Below are positions 8,606 through 17,299 of a stretch of DNA of 64,000 bases, piece by piece; position 1 is the first letter of the stretch; every line of letters begins with the position of its first letter. A program made the translations under genes and the position numbers. Origin of the DNA: Nocardioidaceae bacterium (GTDB lineage Bacteria; Actinomycetota; Actinomycetes; Propionibacteriales; Nocardioidaceae); assembly GCA_017744365.1 (NCBI GenBank), contig JAGIBL010000002.1:682001-746000 (forward strand). Direction: 5' to 3'. The notes under the pieces were generated by a model that searched no databases, had not been told where the DNA came from, and saw only the letters and a list, made by a program, of their open reading frames with translations.

Positions 8606-9732
8606 GCGCCTACCTCCTCGAGGAGCTGGGTGAACAGGGGTGCGTGGTGCATCAGGGCGTCCGGCGTCTCGGGCAGCTCGATCTCGCCGAAGTGCGCCTG
8701 GCGGGTGCCGGTGCGCATGAAGACCACGCCCCAGATCACCCCGGCGTAGAGCTGGAACCAGGTCAGGTCGCCGACCGTCGCGCCGGTCAGCCGCTCGTAG
8801 GTCGCGCAGACGTCCTCGGCCCGCAGGACGTCCGGCAGCCCGGGCAGCTCGAAGGTGGTGGCCAGGCTCTCGAAGACCCGGTGCGCGAAGACGATCCAGC
8901 CGAGGTCGAGCTCGCGCGGGCCGATCGCGGCCATCTCCCAGTCGAGGATCGCGACCGGCTCGAAGTCGCGGTACAGCACGTTGCCGATCCGCGAGTCGCC
9001 CCAGGAGAGCACCACGTTGCCGGGGGTGTCCGCCTCGGGCCAGTTCGCCTCCAGCCAGGCCAGCGCGCGTGGGATCACCGTGGACGCGCCGATCTCGGCG
9101 GCGGCCCACTCGTACCAGGCGCGGGTCCGGGCGAAGTGCCGGCGCAGCAGGGTGTCCCCGGGCGCCTCGGTGTCCAGGAACCCGAACGTCGCGGCGGCGT
9201 CGGGGATCTGGTGCAGCCCGGCGATCGCGGCCACGGTGCGGTTCTGCAGCCGGCGGCGGTCGGCCGGATCGGCGTCGAAGAACCAGTTGTCGCCGAAGGT
9301 GTAGGGCATCACGTCCGGCGGCACGATCCCGTCGATGCGCTCCATGAAGAAGAACGGCGCACCGAGCACCTCACCCGTCGGCTCCAGCCAGCGCGGCGTC
9401 GGCACCGGGACCTCCGAGCGCTCGCCGACCAGCCGGATCGCCTCGTACTGGTGGTCGAGCCGGTACGACGGGAAGACCGGCACGTCCTGCGCCGACGGGG
9501 CCATCCGCATCACGAAGCCCTCGGTACGGCGCTCGCCGCCCTCGGTCCAGGTGACGTCGGCCAGGATCGTCTCGCTGGACATCCCGTTGGAGTCCGACGC
9601 CCCGGAGAGCGCCACCTCCGGATCCGCGCCCTCGGGGAGCAGGCCGGCCAGCCAGGGCGTGAGAGCGCGCACCATGGCGGCGTCGTCGCGGCTGCTGCGC
9701 TGCATCGTGAACTCAGCGGCGTCGTTGGTCAT
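8602..9732 (-). CDS. Phosphotransferase (APH/choline-kinase-like) family protein
   Basis: This 376-residue protein has the aminoglycoside-phosphotransferase-like fold. The Brenner motif reads LSWGDSRIGNVLYRD (W in place of the usual H before G-D), followed by the metal-binding AILDWEMAAIGP. Both catalytic aspartates are present. Many such proteins in actinobacteria phosphorylate small molecules or act in CoA-linked lipid catabolism; they are not resistance genes by default. The start is ATG 9732, with an inverted repeat 14 bases upstream. It heads an operon with the lipocalin-like gene and is divergent from a TetR gene. Confidence 0.85.
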   Translation of the reverse strand: MTNDAAEFTMQRSSRDDAAMVRALTPWLAGLLPEGADPEVALSGASDSNGMSSETILADVTWTEGGERRTEGFVMRMAPSAQDVPVFPSYRLDHQYEAIRLVGERSEVPVPTPRWLEPTGEVLGAPFFFMERIDGIVPPDVMPYTFGDNWFFDADPADRRRLQNRTVAAIAGLHQIPDAAATFGFLDTEAPGDTLLRRHFARTRAWYEWAAAEIGASTVIPRALAWLEANWPEADTPGNVVLSWGDSRIGNVLYRDFEPVAILDWEMAAIGPRELDLGWIVFAHRVFESLATTFELPGLPDVLRAEDVCATYERLTGATVGDLTWFQLYAGVIWGVVFMRTGTRQAHFGEIELPETPDALMHHAPLFTQLLEEVGA

Positions 9733-9745
9733 CCGCCCACAGAAC

Positions 9746-9759
9746 TAGAACGCGTTCTC
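9746..9759. promoter_or_regulatory. Palindromic operator, near match to KstR-type TnnAACnnGTTnnA
   Basis: TAGAACGCGTTCTC contains the 12-bp perfect palindrome AGAACGCGTTCT. It fits the KstR consensus except at the last base. It lies 14-27 bases before the phosphotransferase start and between that gene and a divergent TetR gene, so it is a likely repressor site. Which TetR protein binds is unknown. Confidence 0.6.
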
Positions 9760-9796
9760 GTCTGTCAAGGGTTTCTGCTAGGTTTTATGAGGCGAT

Positions 9797-9807
9797 TCAT
9801 TAAATGA
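9797..9807. promoter_or_regulatory. Short palindrome overlapping the TetR ribosome-binding region
   Basis: TCATTAAATGA is a perfect 11-bp palindrome (odd centre) just before AGGAGG and the GTG start of the TetR gene at 9817. An AT-rich palindrome in this position suggests autoregulation. It is short, so chance cannot be excluded. Confidence 0.35.
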
Positions 9808-9816
9808 GGAGGACCC

Positions 9817-10509
9817 GTGGGCGAGGGCAGGCGCCGGGGGCGGCCCCGGCAGATCTCCCGGGAGCAGATCGTGGACGCCGCCGTCGCGCTGGGCCGGTCC
9901 TCGGGTGCCGACGACCTGCGGATGAGCGAGGTGGCTCGCGCCCTCGACGTCGGCGCGACCGCGCTCTACAACCACGTCCGGGACCGCGACGAGCTGCTCG
10001 CCCTGGTGGCCGCGCGGATCATGGACGAGACGCCGTACGACGACTTCGAGCCCGGCCCGGACGCGACCTGGCAGGACTGGGTCTCCGCGTTCGCGCACGC
10101 GACCCGGGCCGCGATCGTGGCGCACCCGCAGCTGCTGCAGTACGTACGGCTGACCAGCACGCCGACGGCGCTGCGGCTGGACCGGATCGAGCACCTGGCG
10201 ACCGCGCTCGACGAGGCCGGCTTCGGGACCGCCGAGGTGCAGCACTGCGTGCAGGCGATCTACACGCTCGCCCTGGGCGAGGCCTGGCAGCGCTCGCTCG
10301 CCGCCGGCGGGGACGACCCCCAGTACGCCGAGTTCGACCGCGGTGTCCGCGAGCGGGCCGGCGACCTCCCCCACCTCGAGGAGATGCTCGCCGCCCGCCC
10401 CGACCCGGACGCCCAGTTCACCTTCGCCCTCGACTGCCTCCTCGCCGGCATGTCGACCCGGCTCAAAGGTGCACGTCATTGCGCTGACCTGGCGCAAAGG
10501 CGCACGTAG
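9817..10509 (+). CDS. TetR family transcriptional regulator with C-terminus read from a repeat element
   Basis: This 230-residue regulator has an N-terminal helix-turn-helix (about residues 14-60: RGRPRQISREQIV, MSEVARALDVGATALYNHV) and a helical ligand-binding domain. GTG 9817 has an excellent AGGAGG five bases upstream. It is divergent from the phosphotransferase operon, which it probably controls. The last about 16 codons (KGARHCADLAQRRT, then TAG) are read from the dispersed palindromic repeat at 10455-10567, so the original C-terminus has been replaced or extended by repeat sequence. Ligand unknown. Confidence 0.88.
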   Translation: MGEGRRRGRPRQISREQIVDAAVALGRSSGADDLRMSEVARALDVGATALYNHVRDRDELLALVAARIMDETPYDDFEPGPDATWQDWVSAFAHATRAAIVAHPQLLQYVRLTSTPTALRLDRIEHLATALDEAGFGTAEVQHCVQAIYTLALGEAWQRSLAAGGDDPQYAEFDRGVRERAGDLPHLEEMLAARPDPDAQFTFALDCLLAGMSTRLKGARHCADLAQRRT

Positions 10510-10567
10510 TACGTGCGCTTTTGCGCCAGGTCAGCGTCAACACGTGCGCTTTTGCGCCAGGTCAGCG
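10455..10567. repeat. Palindromic multi-unit repeat element, copy 1
   Basis: Forward unit CGCTGACCTGGCGCAAA lies at 10482-10498, preceded by a degenerate forward unit (GACCCGGCTCAAA, 10455-10467). Inverted units TTTGCGCCAGGTCAGCG lie at 10520-10536 and 10551-10567. The two inverted units are 31 bp apart. The centre is palindromic (CGCACGTA/TACGTGCG around 10509), so the whole element can form one long hairpin. It lies between convergent TetR and purB; purB's stop follows two bases later. Confidence 0.9.
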
Positions 10568-10568
10568 T

Positions 10569-11987
10569 CTACAGGATCGCGCCCGGCACGTACGACGCCG
10601 AGGCCGGATCCCCCGCGACGACCTGCTCGACCCGGGCGACGACGGCCTGGGTCTGGGCGACCGCGGCGCCGGTGAACTCGATCGGGTCGGCCACCAGGGC
10701 GGCGATCTGCTCGCGCGTCAGGCCGAGGCGGGTGTCCGCGGCGAGCCGGTCGAAGAGGTCGTTCTTGTCGAGACCGGCCCGCATCTCCAGGGCGACGCCG
10801 ACGGCGTGCTCCTTGATCGCCTCGTGCGCCTCCTCACGGCCGACGCCGTTGCGCACCGCGGCCATCAGCACCTTGGTCGTGGTGAGGAACGGCAGGTACC
10901 GGTCGAGCTCGCGCTGGATCACCGCCGGGAAGGCGCCGAACTCGTCGAGCACGGTCAGGAACGTCTGGAACAGCCCGTCGCAGGCGAAGAACGCGTCCGG
11001 CAGCGCGACCCGGCGCACCACCGAGCAGGAGACGTCGCCCTCGTTCCACTGGTCACCGGCCAGCTCGCCGACCATGGACAGCTGGCCGCGCAGCACCACG
11101 GCGAGGCCGTTGACCCGCTCGCAGGACCGGGTGTTCATCTTGTGCGGCATCGCCGAGGAGCCGACCTGGCCCTCCTTGAAGCCCTCGGTGACCAGCTCGA
11201 TGCCGGCCATCAGCCGGATCGTGGTGGCCAGGTTCGACGGGGCGGCCACGACCTGCACCAGCGCGGAGACGACGTCGAAGTCGAGCGAGCGCGGGTACAC
11301 CTGGCCGACGCTGGTCAGGGTCTGCGCGAAGCCGAGGTGCTCCGCCACCCGCCGCTCCAGCTGGTCCAGCTTGTCCGAGGAGCCGTCGAGCAGGTCGAGC
11401 ATGTCCTGGGAGGTGCCCATCGGGCCCTTGATGCCGCGCAGCGGGTACCTCGCGATCAGCTCGTCGAGCCGGGTCAGCGCGACCAGCAGCTCGTCGGCGA
11501 CGGTGGCGAACCGCTTGCCCAGCGTGGTCGCCTGCGCGGCGACGTTGTGGGACCGGCCGGCCATCACCAGGGTCTCGTGCTCGGTAGCCAGCCGCGCCAG
11601 CCGGGCCAGCGTCGCCACCACGCGCTGGCGGACCAGCCGCAGCGAGGCGAGGATCTGCAGCTGCTCGACGTTCTCGGTGAGGTCGCGCGAGGTCATCCCC
11701 TTGTGGATGTGCTCGTGACCCGCGAGCGCCGCGAACTCCTCGATGCGCGCCTTGACGTCGTGCCGGGTGACCCGCTCGCGCGCGGCGATCGAGTCCAGGT
11801 CGACCTTCTCCACGACGGCCTCGTAGGCCTCGACGACGCCGTCGGGGACGTCGATGCCGAGGTCCCTCTGCGCCTTGAGCACGGCGATCCAGAGCCGTCG
11901 CTCGAGCACGATCTTGTGCTCGGGCGACCAGATCTCGGCGAGGTCGGCCCCGGCGTACCGGGTGGCGAGGACGTTGGGGACACTCAT
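10569..11987 (-). CDS. purB: Adenylosuccinate lyase
   Basis: PurB removes fumarate from SAICAR and from adenylosuccinate in purine synthesis. The 472-residue product carries the fumarase/aspartase superfamily signature GSSAMPHKMN, with TSRDLTENVEQLQ upstream and the AGRSHNVAAQ segment holding the catalytic histidine region. I chose ATG 11987 (MSVPNVLATRY); upstream in-frame sequence is not protein-like. It lies downstream of purD on the same strand with a 76-base gap. The stop codon directly abuts repeat element 1, which may act as its terminator. Confidence 0.95.
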   Translation of the reverse strand: MSVPNVLATRYAGADLAEIWSPEHKIVLERRLWIAVLKAQRDLGIDVPDGVVEAYEAVVEKVDLDSIAARERVTRHDVKARIEEFAALAGHEHIHKGMTSRDLTENVEQLQILASLRLVRQRVVATLARLARLATEHETLVMAGRSHNVAAQATTLGKRFATVADELLVALTRLDELIARYPLRGIKGPMGTSQDMLDLLDGSSDKLDQLERRVAEHLGFAQTLTSVGQVYPRSLDFDVVSALVQVVAAPSNLATTIRLMAGIELVTEGFKEGQVGSSAMPHKMNTRSCERVNGLAVVLRGQLSMVGELAGDQWNEGDVSCSVVRRVALPDAFFACDGLFQTFLTVLDEFGAFPAVIQRELDRYLPFLTTTKVLMAAVRNGVGREEAHEAIKEHAVGVALEMRAGLDKNDLFDRLAADTRLGLTREQIAALVADPIEFTGAAVAQTQAVVARVEQVVAGDPASASYVPGAIL

Positions 11988-12063
11988 CGGCTTCCTCGCT
12001 TCGCATCGGGCGCCGCCGAGTGTCCCCGAGGGCTGTATCGGATTTGCTCGCTCCGCTCGCGGG

Positions 12064-13305
12064 TCACGATCGAACCTCTCCTGCCGCCTTCGCGGCGATG
12101 TCGGTGCGGTACTGGGCACCGTCGAACCTGATCGCGGCGACGCCGTCGTACGCGCGCGCCCGGGCGTCGGCCAGGTCCTCGCCGACCGCGGTGACCGCGA
12201 GCACCCGCCCGCCGGCGGTGACCAGGGCGTCGTCGACCAGCGCCGTACCGGCGTGGATCACGTCGCACCCGGCGCTCTCGATGCCGCTGATGACGTCGCC
12301 GGAGTGCGAGGACGCGGGGTAGCCGGCACTCGCCATCACCACGGCGACCGCGGCCCCCGGCTTCCAGCGCGGCGGCTCGACCTCGTGCAGCTTCCCGTCC
12401 GCGGCGCCCTTGAGCAGGGCGGCCAGCGGCGAGTCGAGCAGCGCGAGCAGCGGCTGCGTCTCCGGGTCGCCGAACCGCGCGTTGAACTCGACGACCTTGA
12501 CGCCGCGCTTGGTCAGCGCCAGGCCGGCGTAGAGGAGCCCGGAGAAGACGGTGCCGCGGCGGGCGAGCTCGTCGACCGTCGGCTGCAGCACCCGCTCGAG
12601 CACCTCGGCGACCAGGCCGGCCGGCGCCCACGGCAGCGGCGTGTAGGCGCCCATGCCGCCGGTGTTCGGGCCCTCGTCGCCGTCGGAGATGCGCTTGAAG
12701 TCCTGCGCCGGCTGCAGCGGGTAGACCGTGGAGCCGTCGGTGATCGCGAACAGCGAGACCTCGGGACCGTCGAGGTATTCCTCGATCACCACCCGCTCGC
12801 ACCCGGCGGCGTGCGCCACGGCCTCGACGCGATCGGAGGTGACCACGACACCCTTGCCCGCCGCGAGCCCGTCGTCCTTCACGACGTACGGCGGGCCGAA
12901 GGCGTCCAGCGCGGCCTCGACCTGCTCGGGGGTGGTGCACACGTGCGCCATCGCGGTGGGCACCTCGGCCGCGGCCATCACGTCCTTCGCGAACGCCTTG
13001 GAGCCCTCGAGCTGGGCGGCCTCGCCCGACGGACCGAAGCAGGAGATGCCGCGCTCGCGGACCGCATCGGCCACCCCGGCGACCAGCGGCGCCTCCGGGC
13101 CGACCACGACCAGGTCGACACCGAGGGACGCCGCCAGCGAGGCGACCGCGGTCGGGTCGAGCGGGTCGACGGCGTGGAGCGTGGCGACCGCCGCGATCCC
13201 CGGGTTACCGGGCGCGGCGTGCACCTCGGTGACGGCGGGGTCGCGGGAGAGGGCCAGCGCGAGGGCGTGCTCCCGGCCGCCGGTGCCGATCACGAGGGTC
13301 TTCAC
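12064..13305 (-). CDS. purD: Phosphoribosylamine-glycine ligase
   Basis: PurD (GAR synthetase) joins phosphoribosylamine and glycine with ATP. The 413-residue protein starts VKTLVIGTGGREHAL, the family N-terminus. It has the ATP-grasp core with PYVVKDDGLAAGKGVV and the metal-binding ARFGDPETQ, and the GPNTGGMGAYTP signature. GTG 13305 is chosen because it begins exactly at the conserved N-terminus. It is co-oriented with purB downstream and divergent from a TetR gene. Length is as expected. Confidence 0.95.
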   Translation of the reverse strand: MKTLVIGTGGREHALALALSRDPAVTEVHAAPGNPGIAAVATLHAVDPLDPTAVASLAASLGVDLVVVGPEAPLVAGVADAVRERGISCFGPSGEAAQLEGSKAFAKDVMAAAEVPTAMAHVCTTPEQVEAALDAFGPPYVVKDDGLAAGKGVVVTSDRVEAVAHAAGCERVVIEEYLDGPEVSLFAITDGSTVYPLQPAQDFKRISDGDEGPNTGGMGAYTPLPWAPAGLVAEVLERVLQPTVDELARRGTVFSGLLYAGLALTKRGVKVVEFNARFGDPETQPLLALLDSPLAALLKGAADGKLHEVEPPRWKPGAAVAVVMASAGYPASSHSGDVISGIESAGCDVIHAGTALVDDALVTAGGRVLAVTAVGEDLADARARAYDGVAAIRFDGAQYRTDIAAKAAGEVRS

Positions 13306-13398
13306 GTAGGAGAAGGTTAGTCGCCGCGCGGGGCGGCCGGTGACGGCCTGCTCCGCGGTGGAACCGCAAGCCCCCGGGGAATCGACCAACGAACTTTT

Positions 13399-13428
13399 CG
13401 GATCGCTGTCGTTCGCGCTTCCGATCCG
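13399..13428. promoter_or_regulatory. Candidate inverted repeat upstream of TetR
   Basis: CGGATCG (13399-13405) and CGATCCG (13422-13428) form a 7-bp inverted repeat with a 16-base spacer, 14 bases before the TetR start and in the purD/TetR divergent space. It could be an autoregulatory operator. Spacer length is long for a TetR site, so this is tentative. Confidence 0.3.
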
Positions 13429-13441
13429 CCAGAGTGTCGGA

Positions 13442-14071
13442 ATGAGCCGAGCAACGGGGACGATGCGCAGCTACGGCGGACGCAGTGCTGACGAGCGGAT
13501 CGCCGAGCGCCGGGAGCGCCTGGTGGCCGCGACCATCGAGGTGCTCGCCGAGAACGGCGAGACCCGGACCACGATGAGCCGCATCTGCACCCAGGCAGGG
13601 CTGTCCGAGCGCTACTTCTACGAGAGCTTCGCCGACCTCGACGACGCCCTGCTGACCGCCCTCGACGAGGTCTGCACGGAGATCCTCGGCATCGCCATGC
13701 ACACCGTCGAGCACACCAGCGGAGACGCCGAAGAGCGCGTGCGTGCGGTCGTTTCGACTGTCGTGGACCTCGTCGTGGCGCAGCCGTCGAAGGCCAAGGT
13801 GGCGGTCATCCACGCCAGCGCCAACCCGCGGCTGCGGGCCCGGCGGCACGAGCTCATCGGCCTCTTCGGCGACTTCGTCGGACGCGAGGGATCGGTGATG
13901 TTCGGCGAGGACGCCTGGCCGCCGGCACGGGCCCGGCTGCAGGGCATCGCGTCCATCGCGGGGTTCGCCGAGATCGTGGCCGCCTGGCTCAGCGGCGACG
14001 TCGACCTGGACCGCGACGGGCTCGTCGAGTTCGGTCAGGACCTGTTCTCCACGCTGCTGCGCCGGCGCTGA
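13442..14071 (+). CDS. TetR family transcriptional regulator
   Basis: This 209-residue protein has a TetR helix-turn-helix at about residues 21-65 (RERLVAATIEVLAENG, TTMSRICTQAGLSERYFYESF) and a C-terminal helical domain. I chose ATG 13442; a second ATG at 13463 is possible, and the frame remains open upstream without protein-like content. It is divergent from purD. Neighbours give no clear target; the convergent catalase-like gene ends 27 bases after it. Confidence 0.85.
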   Translation: MSRATGTMRSYGGRSADERIAERRERLVAATIEVLAENGETRTTMSRICTQAGLSERYFYESFADLDDALLTALDEVCTEILGIAMHTVEHTSGDAEERVRAVVSTVVDLVVAQPSKAKVAVIHASANPRLRARRHELIGLFGDFVGREGSVMFGEDAWPPARARLQGIASIAGFAEIVAAWLSGDVDLDRDGLVEFGQDLFSTLLRRR

Positions 14072-14098
14072 TGATCTAGACCAGTCCGGGTCCGTGGA

Positions 14099-14980
14099 TC
14101 AGGACATCCGGCGGCGGGCGGACTCGCCGTACGCGGCCGCCCGGTAGTGCAGGATCGGGTCGTCGGAGAGGCCGATGCCGGGCACCACGCGGGTCGGGTC
14201 GAAGACCACGATCTCGCCGTTGGTCTCTCGCTCCGGGTCGGTGCCGGTGACCTCGATCGTGCCCGCGTCGAACCAGTCCCCCTGCCACACCGACATCGGG
14301 TCGTGGGGGTCCTCGCCGGGCCGGGCCCGCTGGACCTCCAGGGTGTACTGCACCGGCCCCGCGGCGAGCCGGGCGACGATCTCCTCCTGCAGCCGGTCCG
14401 CGCCGTCGTACGAGCCCTCCGGCGCGGTGCTCGAACGCGGCGTGAACCGGTAGCGGACCCACGTGGAGGAGCCGTCGGCGGCGGTCCACGAGTAGGCGTG
14501 CACGGGGTAGTACGTGGCCTCGGCGTAGGAGCGCGGCGGCACGATCGCCTTGCCCTTGACGTTGGCCAGCAGCGCCGGGAACGCGGAGCGGTGCTTGAGC
14601 AGGAACAGCGGCAGCGTCACCTGCTTCTTCGACGCCTCCACGAACTCCACGAAGTCGTCCGGGGTGCGCACCGGGAAGCGCGGCGCGGTCTGGCCGAGCA
14701 GGTCGGTGGCGGTGCCGTCGGCGAGCCGGAACGAGACCGCCATCCCCCGTACGTCGGGCGCGGTGTCCGGGACCTTCGGGTTGCCCCCGCCGTTGGACCA
14801 GCGCACCCGGACCGGCACCGGCTCACCCTGCAGGTGACCGGCCGTGCACAGCGCGGTCGCCGCCGGCGTCGCGGTGAAGGTGCCGGTGTAGAAGTGGCCC
14901 TTCGCGTGCAGCGCCCGGTGTCCCGGGTGACGTCCGAAGACGCCGTTGATGCGGTCGATCGCCTGCTCGGGCTCCACCAT
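14099..14980 (-). CDS. Catalase-related (SrpA-like) heme peroxidase
   Basis: This 293-residue protein is shorter than monofunctional catalases but keeps their core: AKGHFYTGTFTATPA with the distal histidine, SNGGGNPKVPD with the distal asparagine region, RGMAVSF, and a C-terminal ILHYRAAAYGESARRR with the proximal heme tyrosine and its arginine. Such small catalase-like proteins act as heme peroxidases with organic substrates. There is no signal peptide. The ATG start at 14980 lies 18 bases past the purA stop, so it could be co-transcribed with purA. Confidence 0.88.
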   Translation of the reverse strand: MVEPEQAIDRINGVFGRHPGHRALHAKGHFYTGTFTATPAATALCTAGHLQGEPVPVRVRWSNGGGNPKVPDTAPDVRGMAVSFRLADGTATDLLGQTAPRFPVRTPDDFVEFVEASKKQVTLPLFLLKHRSAFPALLANVKGKAIVPPRSYAEATYYPVHAYSWTAADGSSTWVRYRFTPRSSTAPEGSYDGADRLQEEIVARLAAGPVQYTLEVQRARPGEDPHDPMSVWQGDWFDAGTIEVTGTDPERETNGEIVVFDPTRVVPGIGLSDDPILHYRAAAYGESARRRMS

Positions 14981-14998
14981 GGGGGGAGCCTAGATGGT

Positions 14999-16285
14999 TC
15001 AGAGGTCGTTGACGACGATCGTCTGCTCGCGACCCGGACCAACTCCGACGGCCCAGAACGGCGCGCCGGACATCTCCTCGAGCGCCTTCACGTAGACCTG
15101 CGCGTTCTTCGGCAGCTCCTCGAACGAGCGGCACCCGGAGATGTCCTCGCCCCAGCCGTCGAAGTACTCGTAGACCGGGGTGGCGTGGTGGAACTCGGTC
15201 TGGGTCATCGGCATCTCGTCGTGCCGGACCCCGTCCACCTCGTAGGCGACGCAGACCGGGATGCGCTCCCAGGAGTCGAGCACGTCCAGCTTGGTCAGGA
15301 AGAACTCGGTCAGCCCGTTGACGCGGGACGCGTACCGCGCCACCACGGCGTCGTACCAGCCGCAGCGCCGGGTGCGGCCGGTGGAGACGCCGATCTCGCC
15401 GCCGATCCGCTGCAGGTTCTGCCCGTCCTCGTCGAAGAGCTCGGTCGGGAACGGGCCCGAGCCGACCCGGGTCGTGTAGGCCTTGATGACACCGATGACC
15501 CGGTCGATCCGGGTCGGGCCGATGCCGGCGCCCACGCAGACGCCGCCGGCCACCGGGTTGCTGCTGGTCACGAACGGGTAGGTGCCGTGGTCGACGTCGA
15601 GCATCGTCGCCTGGGCACCCTCGAAGAGCACGGTCCTGCCGTCGTCGAGCGCGTCGTTGAGCAGCAGCGAGGTGTCCGCGACCATCGGCCGCAGCCGGTC
15701 GACGTACGAGAGCAGCTCCTCGACCACGGCGTCGACCGCGATCGCGCGCCGGTTGTAGACCTTGGCCAGCACCTGGTTCCGTACGTCGAGAGCCGCCTCG
15801 ACCTTCTCCCGCAGGATGCCCTCGTCGAAGAGGTCGGCCACCCGGATCCCGACGCGGTTCACCTTGTCGCCGTACGCCGGGCCGATGCCGCGCCCGGTGG
15901 TGCCGATCTGGTTCTTGCCCAGGAAGCGCTCGGTGACCTTGTCGACGGTCGAGTGGTACGACGCGATCACGTGCGCGTTCGCGCTGACCACCAGCGGAGC
16001 GATCTCGACGCCGCGCTCGACCAGCCCGTCCAGCTCGGCGAAGAGCGCCTCCGGCGAGACGACCACGCCGTTGGCGATCACCGAGGTCGCGCCCGGGGTC
16101 AGGATGCCGCTGGGCAGCAGGTGGGTGGCGTACTTCTCGCCGTTGACCACGATGGTGTGACCGGCGTTGTGGCCGCCGCTGGTGCGGACCACGAAGTCGA
16201 TCGGCTGGCTGGTCGCGAGCAGGTCGGTCGCCTTGCCCTTGCCTTCGTCACCCCACTGGGCACCGAGGACCACGATCGCGGGCAT
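14999..16285 (-). CDS. purA: Adenylosuccinate synthetase
   Basis: PurA makes adenylosuccinate from IMP, aspartate and GTP. The 428-residue product has the P-loop [11 protein letters not shown] at residues 8-18, including catalytic Asp13. HNAGHT, with the catalytic histidine, is at about 39-44. [13 protein letters not shown] and the C-terminal [10 protein letters not shown] are also present. ATG 16285 follows a GAGAGGGG element. A strong hairpin with a T-tract lies in its leader (16302-16341) and may be an attenuator. Length is normal. Confidence 0.96.
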   Translation of the reverse strand: MPAIVVLGAQWGDEGKGKATDLLATSQPIDFVVRTSGGHNAGHTIVVNGEKYATHLLPSGILTPGATSVIANGVVVSPEALFAELDGLVERGVEIAPLVVSANAHVIASYHSTVDKVTERFLGKNQIGTTGRGIGPAYGDKVNRVGIRVADLFDEGILREKVEAALDVRNQVLAKVYNRRAIAVDAVVEELLSYVDRLRPMVADTSLLLNDALDDGRTVLFEGAQATMLDVDHGTYPFVTSSNPVAGGVCVGAGIGPTRIDRVIGVIKAYTTRVGSGPFPTELFDEDGQNLQRIGGEIGVSTGRTRRCGWYDAVVARYASRVNGLTEFFLTKLDVLDSWERIPVCVAYEVDGVRHDEMPMTQTEFHHATPVYEYFDGWGEDISGCRSFEELPKNAQVYVKALEEMSGAPFWAVGVGPGREQTIVVNDL

Positions 16286-16301
16286 GTGCCACCCCTCTCA
16301 G

Positions 16302-16341
16302 AAAAGCCGAAGAGCCCGACGTGCAACAGCACGGGGCTCTT
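16302..16341 (-). terminator. Terminator-like hairpin in the purA leader
   Basis: Read on the minus strand, AAGAGCCC pairs with GGGCTCTT, with an inner GTGC/GCAC stem and a TGTT loop. CGGCTTTTC follows 3' of the stem, so it looks like an intrinsic terminator pointing toward purA. It lies about 20-55 bases before the purA start. It may attenuate purA, or end leftward transcription arriving from the right. Confidence 0.6.
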
Positions 16342-16396
16342 GCGGCCACACGCTACCAGAGACCGGGCCCGTGGCCGCTTCGCTAGGTTGTCGGGC

Positions 16397-17299
16397 GTGG
16401 AACCGCTCCTCGTCGTCGCCCATGCCGGCACGGGCAACGCCGATGCGCTGTCCGTCGCGCTGGACGTCCTCGGCGACCGGGTCTCGGTCGAGGTCGCCGA
16501 GACCAGCAACCCCGGCGAGCTCGACGGCGTGCTGCACCGCGCCGGCAGCCGGCCGATCGTGGTCGCCGGCGGCGACGGCAGCCTGCACGCGGTGGTCGCG
16601 ACCCTGCACCGGCGCAACGACCTGGCCGGCAAGACGCTCGGCCTGCTGCCGCTGGGCACCGGCAACGACTTCGCCCGCACCGTCGGGCTGCCCACCGATC
16701 CCGAGGAGGCCGCCCGGGCGCTGCTGGCGGCGCGACCGCGGCCGATGGACCTGGTCGTCGACGAGCTCGGCGAGGTGGTCGTCAACAACGTGCACGCGGG
16801 TACCAGCGCGCTGGCCAGCAAGCACGGGGCCGGCCTCAAGAAGCGGCTGGGACCCTTCGGGCTGGGCCTGCTCGGCTACCCGCTCGGCGCCGCCCGGGCC
16901 GCGATCGCGCCCGCCTCGCTGCGGCTGCGGGTCGAGGTGGACGGGGTCGTGGTCGCGGACATGGACGACCAGCTGCTCATGGTGGCGATCGGCAACGGTG
17001 CCAGCGTGGGCGGCGGCGCCGAGGTCACCCCGGCGGCCGACCCGACCGACGGCCAGGTCGACGTGATGATCTCGTTCGCCACCGCGCCGCTGGCCCGGCT
17101 CGGCTACGCGGTCGACGTACTGCGCGGCCGGCACCCCGAGCGCGACGACGTCCGCTACCTGCGCGGCAGCCGGGTCTCGGTCAGCGGCGAGGCGTTCTGG
17201 ATCAGCGCCGACGGCGAGCTCAGCGGCCCCGAGCGGCGGCGGACCTGGCACGTCGAGCCCGCGGCGTACGCGCTGCTGCTGCCTCAGGACGGTGGTTGA
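16397..17299 (+). CDS. Diacylglycerol kinase-like lipid kinase (DAGK/LCB5 family)
   Basis: This 300-residue protein has the DAGK catalytic signature VVAGGDGSLHAVV with GGDG at about residues 58-61, then PLGTGNDFARTVG, the nucleotide-binding and conserved aspartate motifs of bacterial lipid kinases. These proteins phosphorylate diacylglycerol or related lipids at the membrane surface. I chose GTG 16397; an in-frame TTG nine bases upstream is also possible. It is divergent from purA, and its last 16 bases overlap the convergent symporter gene. Confidence 0.88.
   Translation: MEPLLVVAHAGTGNADALSVALDVLGDRVSVEVAETSNPGELDGVLHRAGSRPIVVAGGDGSLHAVVATLHRRNDLAGKTLGLLPLGTGNDFARTVGLPTDPEEAARALLAARPRPMDLVVDELGEVVVNNVHAGTSALASKHGAGLKKRLGPFGLGLLGYPLGAARAAIAPASLRLRVEVDGVVVADMDDQLLMVAIGNGASVGGGAEVTPAADPTDGQVDVMISFATAPLARLGYAVDVLRGRHPERDDVRYLRGSRVSVSGEAFWISADGELSGPERRRTWHVEPAAYALLLPQDGG

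Noticed and set aside
10455-10567. CRISPR array at the repeat elements
   Set aside because: Units alternate orientation, linkers are only 14 bases and share sequence, and no cas genes are nearby. The structure is a palindromic repeat and not a CRISPR.
16302-16341. tRNA or riboswitch in the purA leader
   Set aside because: The hairpin is a single stem with a T-tract and lacks the multi-arm structure of a tRNA or a known purine riboswitch.
14147-16396. Plus-strand open frame running into the diacylglycerol-kinase-like gene
   Set aside because: Only the part from GTG 16397 is protein-like. The upstream part is antisense to the catalase-like and purA genes.
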